Of a DNA stretch of 37,225 nucleotides, positions 13,062 through 21,600 are shown one piece after another. The position numbers and the translations under genes were made by a program. The stretch is from positions 1-37,225 of the IMG/VR virus record IMGVR_UViG_3300025137_000110; one strand, given 5' to 3'. The DNA is from a virus. Positions within the stretch are counted from its first letter, which is position 1, and every line of letters begins with the position of its first letter. Under the pieces are notes generated by a model. The model was not told the origin of the DNA. It saw only the letters and a list, made by a program, of their open reading frames with translations, and searched no databases.

Positions 13062-13226
13062 ATGGATCTTTACGATATCTGGGTATGTGGTAATAAAGTA
13101 CATTCTTGTATAAGTGAAGAAGAGATGGAGGAATACTCCCAAAATTTTGCTGACGAATACTACAAAAATGGTCACCCTCATCCAGCGGATGTAGAAATTT
13201 GTTACTTAGGGCATGAGGAGGTCTAA
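13062..13226 (+). CDS. hypothetical 54-aa protein
   Basis: The product MDLYDIWVCGNKVHSCISEE is followed by an acidic helix and GHPHPADVEICYLGHEEV. It resembles small cyanophage proteins with an N-terminal strand pair, one helix and a final strand, and loosely the 52-aa protein at 9630. A TATAAT lies at 13036-13041 upstream, without a clear -35. The last codons overlap the left arm of the terminator at 13216, so coding sequence and transcription stop share bases. Confidence 0.6.
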   Translation: MDLYDIWVCGNKVHSCISEEEMEEYSQNFADEYYKNGHPHPADVEICYLGHEEV

Positions 13227-13242
13227 AGGGACCTCCTTTTTT
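13216..13242 (+). terminator. intrinsic terminator before the baseplate operon
   Basis: GGAGGTC (13217-13223), six-base loop, GACCTCC (13230-13236), then six T (13237-13242). It is a textbook stem and T-run that insulates the late baseplate genes from the tailoring island upstream. Confidence 0.9.
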
Positions 13243-13256
13243 GTGCCTCTAAATAG

Positions 13257-13263
13257 ATAAATA
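13257..13263 (+). promoter_or_regulatory. T4-type late promoter before gp25
   Basis: ATAAATA in GATAAATAT, 20 bases before the gp25 start and directly after the terminator. Position and core agree with T4-like late promoters (TATAAATA) used by the phage sigma factor gp55. Confidence 0.7.
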
Positions 13264-13283
13264 TACGAGATAATAGGGTCACT

Positions 13284-13688
13284 GTGCCTATTCAGAGAAC
13301 CTCGGAAGGTTTCAGGGATATTTCGTTATCCATGAAACTACATCCTGTCACTAAAGACATAATCCCTCTGAAGAACGAAGATGCTATCAAGCGTTCCGTT
13401 CAAAATTTGGTTCGTATACAATTAGGTGAAGTATTTTTCAATACACTTCTAGGAACAAGAATTACTGGTTCATTATTTGAACTTGCAAATGATGACTATA
13501 TTGATCCTATCCGAGGAGAGATTGAGACTACCATAACTAACTTTGAACCTAGGGTTGACCTAACAGACATTCAAGTTGTTAGCAGACCTGACGATAATGC
13601 ACTTGCGGTGACTATTAGTTACGACATTGTGGGACTGACTAGACCTACTCAGTCAGTATCATTCATACTTGAACCTACTAGGCTATAA
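13284..13688 (+). CDS. 25: baseplate wedge protein gp25
   Basis: 134 aa (T4 gp25 is 132), GPW/gp25 family. The start is GTG: the N-terminus PIQRTSEGFRDISLSMKLHP with the following VTKDIIPL matches what I recall of cyanophage gp25, so the later ATG at 13332 would truncate the protein. The core IKRSVQNLVRIQLGEVFFNT and LLGTRITGSLFELA is typical. gp25 sits at the centre of the baseplate wedge next to the tail tube and sheath and helps start sheath assembly. The stop overlaps the gp6 ATG by one base (TAATG). Good late-promoter context. Confidence 0.93.
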   Translation: MPIQRTSEGFRDISLSMKLHPVTKDIIPLKNEDAIKRSVQNLVRIQLGEVFFNTLLGTRITGSLFELANDDYIDPIRGEIETTITNFEPRVDLTDIQVVSRPDDNALAVTISYDIVGLTRPTQSVSFILEPTRL

Positions 13689-15598
13689 TGGCTCTAACTC
13701 AATTTACCAATCTAAATTTTGAGGATATCAAAACCTCAATCAAAAATTATCTGAGAGAGAACAGCAACTTCTCAGATATGGATTTTGAGGGGTCTAATCT
13801 CTCCATTCTAATCAATATTTTAGCGTATAATTCATATAGCACCGCCTACAACACCAACATGGCGGTCAATGAAACTTTCATTGATTCTGCAACGTTGAGG
13901 GAGAACGTTGTATCTCTGGCACGTAATATTGGATATGTTCCTCGTTCATCTAGAGCAGCACGTGCTCTGGTTGCTATTGACGTTTCTAATCTAGACTCTA
14001 ATACTGAGACTGTAAGTATTCAAGCAGGAATCGTTGCTAACGGTTCTTCTAATGACTCAAGTTTCTTGTTCTCAATCCCCGAGGAAATTACTTTCCCAGT
14101 TACCGACTCTGAAGGTGGGGCAAACATTGAGATCTATCAGGGACAATATATCAAAAATACGTTTGTTGTAGATCAATCACAACCTAATCAAAGGTTTGTG
14201 ATTCCTAATAACAATGTAGATACTTCTACAATCAAAGTCAAGATCAAAAATAATTCTTCTGACAATACTACAACAGATTACAACTTAGTTGATAACATTA
14301 TTGGTATAACCTCCACATCCAACATTTATTTGATCCAAGAGACCTCTGACGAGAAATATGAGGTCTTGTTTGGTGATGGTATATTTGGTAAGAAACTGTC
14401 TTCCGGCAATATCATTGAAATTGGTTATATCAAGACTAATGGTAAGGCAGGTAATGGTGTCAAGCAGTTCAATTTTGCGGGAACATTCAAAGATCAAGAT
14501 GGTGCTACCGAGTCTGGATTCAATGCTGTTCTACTCGCCCTAGAACCGTCTCAGAACGGCGATAGCATTGAACCACTAGAGAGTGTCAAGTATTACGCTC
14601 CCCGTCTCTATGCGTCCCAATACAGGGCAGTGACGGCGAATGACTATGAAGCGATCCTTCCATCAATCTTCCCTAACATTGAATCTGTTAGTGCTTATGG
14701 TGGTGAGGAGTTAGATCCTCCACAGTTTGGTCGGGTCTATATTGCTGCCAAACCTAAAAATGGTTCTTTTCTGTCAAATCTGACTAAGAAAAATCTTTTG
14801 AATGAATTGAAGAGTTATTCCATTGCTGGAATTGTTCCTACCTTTATTGACCTCAAATTTTTGTTCGTCGAAATTGATTCTTACATTTATTACAACTCCA
14901 ACTTTGTTGGAGATATTGACAATCTAAAAACTAATGTTATCAAAGCTCTTTCTACTTTTGGGTCTGGCAAAGAACTCAACCAATTCGGTGGCAGATTCAA
15001 GTATAGTAAGATTCTATCTACGATTGACAATGTTGATACTTCTGTCACTTCAAATATCACCCTTGTGAGAATGAGAAGGGACCTGATTGCTAAACTCAAT
15101 CAGTTTGCTCAGTATGAGATTTGTTATCTCAATACCATGTATGCTCCGGATTCTCAGTATAACATCCGCTCTACCGGATTTACTGTGTCTGGTGTTGTAG
15201 GAACTTGTTACTTTAGTGACCAAAAGGTGACTGATAACAAAGGCACTATCTTTATGTTCCAAATTCTTCAGGATGATAGCATCAAAGTTATCTCCAAGAA
15301 TCTTGGTCGAATTGATTATGCTAAGGGTGAGATTGTTCTTGATACAATCAATATTACTTCCACTCTTGTGGGTGACAACACTATTGAGGTTGAGGCGATT
15401 CCTCAATCAAATGATGTTCTTGCAAAGAACGAACTGTATCTACAGTTTGCTATTTCTAAGAGCAACTTCTACATGAGAAGGGATAGTATTGCAACCGGTG
15501 CAAATACTTCTGGATCCCAATTTACTCCACAGTCCAGTTACTTCGCTGATAAGAAGGTCCGTGGAACTGTTATAACTAGCACTGGTGCATCTAACTAG
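13688..15598 (+). CDS. 6: baseplate wedge protein gp6
   Basis: 636 aa (T4 gp6 is 660). The N-terminus MALTQFTNLNFEDIKTSIKN followed by FEGSNLSILINILAYNSYST and the alpha-helical NETFIDSATLRENVVSLARN is characteristic of gp6 in T4-like phages, part of the Baseplate_J-like fold. The middle carries VLFGDGIFGKKLSSGNIIEI, a hallmark of this family, and later SVSAYGGEELDPPQFGRVYI. gp6 forms the inner ring of the baseplate that expands during sheath contraction. It is coupled to gp25 upstream and followed after 17 bases by the gp7-like giant. Confidence 0.95.
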   Translation: MALTQFTNLNFEDIKTSIKNYLRENSNFSDMDFEGSNLSILINILAYNSYSTAYNTNMAVNETFIDSATLRENVVSLARNIGYVPRSSRAARALVAIDVSNLDSNTETVSIQAGIVANGSSNDSSFLFSIPEEITFPVTDSEGGANIEIYQGQYIKNTFVVDQSQPNQRFVIPNNNVDTSTIKVKIKNNSSDNTTTDYNLVDNIIGITSTSNIYLIQETSDEKYEVLFGDGIFGKKLSSGNIIEIGYIKTNGKAGNGVKQFNFAGTFKDQDGATESGFNAVLLALEPSQNGDSIEPLESVKYYAPRLYASQYRAVTANDYEAILPSIFPNIESVSAYGGEELDPPQFGRVYIAAKPKNGSFLSNLTKKNLLNELKSYSIAGIVPTFIDLKFLFVEIDSYIYYNSNFVGDIDNLKTNVIKALSTFGSGKELNQFGGRFKYSKILSTIDNVDTSVTSNITLVRMRRDLIAKLNQFAQYEICYLNTMYAPDSQYNIRSTGFTVSGVVGTCYFSDQKVTDNKGTIFMFQILQDDSIKVISKNLGRIDYAKGEIVLDTINITSTLVGDNTIEVEAIPQSNDVLAKNELYLQFAISKSNFYMRRDSIATGANTSGSQFTPQSSYFADKKVRGTVITSTGASN

Positions 15599-15615
15599 AA
15601 ATAGTATCGGAATAA

Positions 15616-18600
15616 ATGATAGAGACCTCTCTTAGCCGAGTAAAAATTCACGAGGTTGTTCAAAGTCAAATTCCTGCGTCTATAGATGCTGAGAATCCTG
15701 ATTTTGGAGAGTTTCTAAAGCAATATTATATCTCCCAAGAATTCCAAGGGGGATCGATTGATATTGCCGAAAACCTTGTTGAGTACAAGGGTCTTGATTT
15801 CCTAAACAATGAAAACCTGATTGGTTTTACATCCACCACTTCTTATCGTGATGGTGCTCAAAAAACTATTGAGGTTTTGTCAACAAAAGGTTGGCCTCAG
15901 AGATATGGTCTTCTGAAGATCAATGATGAGATTATTACATATACTGGTATCACCACAAATTCATTCACTGGTTGCACCAGAGGATTTAGTGGTATTGAAA
16001 ACAATATCAAAACCAACCAACCTGAGTATCTGACCTTTAGTGTCAGTGGTGTAGGCACTCATGACACTGGTGCAAGAGTAGAAAATCTTAGTAATGTTTT
16101 TCTAACTCAGTTTCTGAAGAAATTGAAAAAGCAGGTTCTACCTGGTTTCTCAGAACGTCCTCTGCACGGTAGAGTTGATCAAAGCAACTTTATCCGTCAA
16201 GCAAAAGATTTTTATCGTTCCAAAGGAACAGAAGAAGCATTCAAAATTCTGTTTGGTGCTTTGTATGGTGAAAAGGTTGAGATGATTCAACCCGCCAAAT
16301 TTATGATTCGTCCGTCTTCGGCGGATTATGTCGTCAATGATGTCATCATTGCAAAAGGTATTAGTGGTGATGCTCTAAAAATTTCAGGAGAATCATTAGA
16401 ACAAGACACTTCTCCTACTAAGACTGAAGGATCCATCTATAATGTCGAGTCTGTTATTGTTGGTCTCTCAACATATTACAGCATTGCTATTTCTGAAAAC
16501 ACCACTTTTGGGGAATTCCAACAGAAAAATAAGACCTTTACAACTATTCAAGCACCACTTGGCGCTGTTTCCCTTTTTGTCGATTCCACCGTTGGTTTTG
16601 GCACTACTGGTTTTGTCAACATAGATGACCAAAATTTATACTACTCAAGCAAGAGTTATACTAAATTTGATCTAGATTTACCTACTGCTTCTGTAATTCC
16701 TATTGGTTCAGCAGCAACTCAAGGAATCAATGCAAAGTCTTATGAGAATGGAGACCTGAACTTCCCAGTAGAACTGGAGATTGTTGGGTCACTTAGTACT
16801 TTCAATGGAGAAGCAGTCAACCAGCAGCAAGGTAGTGACATCAATATCAAGACTCTAGGGGTAGAGCAAGATGATCGTCGTTGGTCTAGTTGGATTTACA
16901 ATACCGCTGTATCTTACGGTGTTTTAGAATTTATTTCAAATGGCGCTAATAATTATAACATCAAACTTGATAGTGATCATGTATTGTTTGCTAATGACTC
17001 CATTGAGATCATCGATCTTGATAACAACGTAATTCCCGGCACGATTACTGCCAATATTAGTGCCGATACTATTACAGTTGCTTGTTCAACTCTTACTCCC
17101 CAAACTTTATATAAAATCCGTCGTAATCTAAAGATCAACCAACAGGTTATTGCCGACGTTCAAAATACTTATTCTGATCCACACAGTAGTGTTTTTGTTG
17201 CATCAAACAGTATTCCTCATTGGAGTATTTCTCCATCTAAAAGAATTCGCAACTTCTTCACTCCTGCTAGTGCTACCAATCTAATCGATATTACTGATCA
17301 TAATCTATCTGATGGGGATCAGGTTGTTTATGAAAACGTTCTTGGTACAGAACTGACTAACCTTTCCCAAGGTGAGTCATACATTGTCAAGAGAATCAAT
17401 GATAGTCAGATTGCTTTAGCGTTTACACCTGAGAACGTTCGCAGTGGTCAGTACATCCAAGTATTCTCTACAGCAGACATTGGAACATCCCTTTCTGGAA
17501 AACTGACGCCTACAATTTTTTATGGAACTGAGTTGGGTGCTCAGAAACTGCTTCGCAAATTCAACACTCCAGAGTTTTCTTCAACTAGTGCAGTCAAAAC
17601 GACACAAGGTGGCGTTGGCATGTTTGTCAACGGTGTTGAAATTTACTCTTACAAAGCAACCGATAAACTTTTTTATGGTTCACTAAAATCTGTCACTGTC
17701 TTGAATGGTGGTGGTGGATTTGATATCATAAATCCACCTCGTCTGTCCTCTGCACAGGTAGGACACACTGGAGTGGGTGCATCTTGCATACCACAGATGA
17801 AAGGGACCTTACAAGAGGTCCTAGTGGACGCTGACGATACTGTGGGTCTTGACTATGAAGAAGTTCCTACTGTATCCATCCTCGGTGGCAACCATAAGGA
17901 TGTTGTAGCACGAGCAAAGATGAAAACCGTGCCTCAAATTATTGATTTTGACAGCACAACAACGGGTGGTGTGGTAAACACCTCAACAGATACCTTCCTA
18001 TTTTCTAAACCTCATGGTTTTGTGAATGGTGATGAAATTATTTACACCACTAATGGTACAAGTAATATTGGTATTGGTACGACACCAGGAACCCTTATTG
18101 ACTCTTCATCATATTTTGTCAAAAAAACTAACGACTTCTCATTCCGTCTCGCTGAAACTAAGTCTAATGCCTTAGCAGTGAATGTTGATATCATTATTCC
18201 AATTACTGGTAGTGGTGGAGGTATCCAAAGATTCACCTCTGTCAGAAAACGTAGTAGAGTTGATGAGATTTTGATTGAAGGAGAAGGTTCTTTCCATAAC
18301 AGAGAAATTACCACTACCTCTGGAATCAATACGTTTACAAATACAATTCATATCGATAACCATGGATTCAATAGTGGTGATGTAGTTGTTTACTCCTCGG
18401 ATGTTGCATCTGCTGGAGGTTTGAGTAATAATAGTCAATATTTCACATCAAAAGTTTCTGATAATAGTTTCCAACTAACCACTGACAAAGATAATAAAAA
18501 TATTATCTCAATTCTTTCTCCAGGTACAGGTACACAGACATTCAAAGATCCTGAGATTCAAATTACTATCAGTGGTCGTCAGGGTATTTCAACTTCTAAT

Positions 18601-21600
18601 ACTACAGCAACGCCTATTGTCAGAGGAACTGTTGAAAGAGTTTTTGTTACCAATCCTGGTACTGACTTTGGTTCTACTGTAATCAACGATAACTTCAAAC
18701 CAGAAATCAATACCGTTATTGGTAAAGAAGCATTCCTACAACCATTTATTGTCAATGGTCGAGTAGATCAAATTATCATCAAGTCTGGAGGAAAAGATTT
18801 CTTCAGCACACCTGATATTATTATCACTGGTGATGGTGTAGGAGCAAAGGCAAAGGCCATTATTTCTAATGGTCAGATTATTTCTATTGAGATGATCGAG
18901 AAGGGTGGTAACTACACTCAATCGGAAACTACAGTTGCAGCAAAAACTCCTGGTGGTGATGCAATCTACTCTGCAAATTTGAATGAGTGGGTTATCAACC
19001 AGGTAGATCGATATGCACGTTTTGGTGACGTATCAGCAGATGATGGTTTTTACGAAGTCACTAAAGACAGCAGTCTTGGTAACCCTTATGTAAATTACTA
19101 TGCACCAAGTAACTTGAGGAATTATCTTCAAGATCTTGGTAACACCCACTCACCAATACTTGGTTGGGCATATGACGGCAACCCCATATATGGACCTGTA
19201 GGATTCTCAAATCCTAATGGCACTGGTGTTCTTGCATATATGCAGTCTAGTTATGTAAAACTATCCACTCAGCGTAGTAATGGTCCTAGCATTGTAGATT
19301 ATCCTGCTGGATTCTTTGTTGAGGATTATACATATACCCCTGGTTTTGGGGACCTTGATGAGCATAATGGTAGATTTACTGTTACCCCAGAATATCCGAA
19401 TGGTGTATATGCATACTTTGTCACAGTAACTAGCAACCAGATTTCTAATCCTGGTAGTCCATTCAACAATGGTAGAGAACCTCTTTTCCCATATGTTGTA
19501 GGAGATTCTTACAGATCTCAACCAGAGGTATTGAATCTGGGATTCAACTTTGACCAAAACATTGATCCCCTGAAGTATAACCTGGTTAGGAATACTAAAA
19601 ACTATAATATCAATTCATATAATTTCGTCTCTAATTCCCAGAAAAACACATTCGTTCAATCGCGAATTGTTTCTACAAACAGTGGAGGAATTACTTCACT
19701 TGAGATTATTGATGGGGGTAATGAGTATGGTGTTGGTGACCGTGTAGTATTTGATAACAGTGATACCGATGGATTTGGTGCAATTGCCCACGTTTCAAAA
19801 ATTAGTGGTCCAATCATCAGTTCATTTACTTCCACAATAAACACTTTCCCTGATACTACGTTTGTGTATACTGGTGGCAGTGTCACTGGTATCACAACTG
19901 TTCCTCACAACTTGGTTACTGGAACTACTTTGAGAGTTGATGATGTCTCTTCTACTCTTCATAACGAACTTGAAGGTCGTCGTACTGTTACTGTAAATTC
20001 TGTAAAATCTGGTCTGTCTACTACTATCAATGCTCTTGGTGTCAATGGTGGTATTACTACCAGCGTCAAGTTGACTGATGACCCAGGTAAGTTTGAAATT
20101 GATGATATCCTTCGTATTGATAACGAACAGTTCCTTGTTTATAGAATTGACAGTGCACGAAATGAAATTGATCTAATTCGTGCACAGAACGGCACTGCTG
20201 GGGTTGCTCATACTAATGGGGCACGTATTGATCGTCTTGAGCGCAAGTTTACTTTCGGACTTGAAAATTGTGACTCCACTCCAACAGATGATCGTATTTA
20301 CTTTGACGCTAGCTCTCAGTTGGGTATTGGTGCATCCATCGGGCAAGGAGAAGTTCATACTATCACCGACCAAAGAATTCTAGGTGCTGGTGGTTCTCGT
20401 GATATTCCTAAAGGTTCTATCTTCCTACCAAATCATCAGTTTAGCAATGGTGAAAAAATTGCTTACAACTATGACAACAGCACTGCTATTCAATATCTAA
20501 CTGCCGGTGTTGGTACTGCTTCTGGTTGGTCTGCTAGTCTGCCAGAAACTCTGTTTGTTCAGGTTATTGATAATAACTTGGTTGGTGTTGTCACCATGCA
20601 GAACCAGATTAGTTCTTCCAGTAACCGAGCACTTTTCTACAGTAACATTGGTATTGGCAACACTCACTCCTTCACATCAGTCAGAGGAAAAATTACGGGT
20701 AGCATTCAAATTACCGATGTAACTGCTACTACTAAAGATCCTCATACCTTACGTCCTGGTGATCAAATTGATATGAACATAGTTTCTACTGGAACTAGTT
20801 CTATTGCTCTTACTTACAATCCCGGTAATAGATTTGTAAGTATTGGTTCTTCGTCAAACCCCAAAGTTACGGTTATTGATGGAGATCTGCTTGAATTTGA
20901 TATGGCAGATGCATCATTGATCAATACCAAACTTGGATTCTATCTAGATCAGTCTTACCAAAAGTCCTTTGTTGGTTCTGGAAAGTCTAATATTGAAGTT
21001 CTTTATAATGGTGTTCCCGGTTCTGCTGGTGCTAAAGCATCTGTGCATTTTACACCAGAAATTCCTAGAACTTTATTCTATAAATTAGAATCATTTGATA
21101 ATACTAAAATTATTGAGATTGATGACTCTATTGATGACTACACTAAAATTGTAGTCACTCAAAGCGATTTCACAAGCAAATCGTCTATTAGTTCTGTTAC
21201 TAGTAATACTTTCAAATTCAACATATTTGAAAACCCAGAACGTGTTGGTTACACTTCAGTAACAGCAGATATCAATTATACCACTACTTCTAAAAATGAG
21301 AAGGGTCCAATTGCTAATGTTCTTTTAGTTTCTAAGGGTGCTCGGTATAAAGATCTCCCTCAAGTAACCATTGGGTCAACAACTGGAACATCTGCATTGT
21401 TACGTGCTTCTGGTTCAAATATTGGTAAGTTGGATACTGTAGAAATTATCCAATCTGGTTATGACTATCCTTCAGATAAAACCTTACGTCCAGAGGCAGA
21501 AATGCCTCAGGTTATTTTCCTAAAAGATAACTTTACAGTTTCTAACGTCGCTATTACTAGCACCGGAAAGAACTATCTGATAGGTCCAGATCTAATCATC

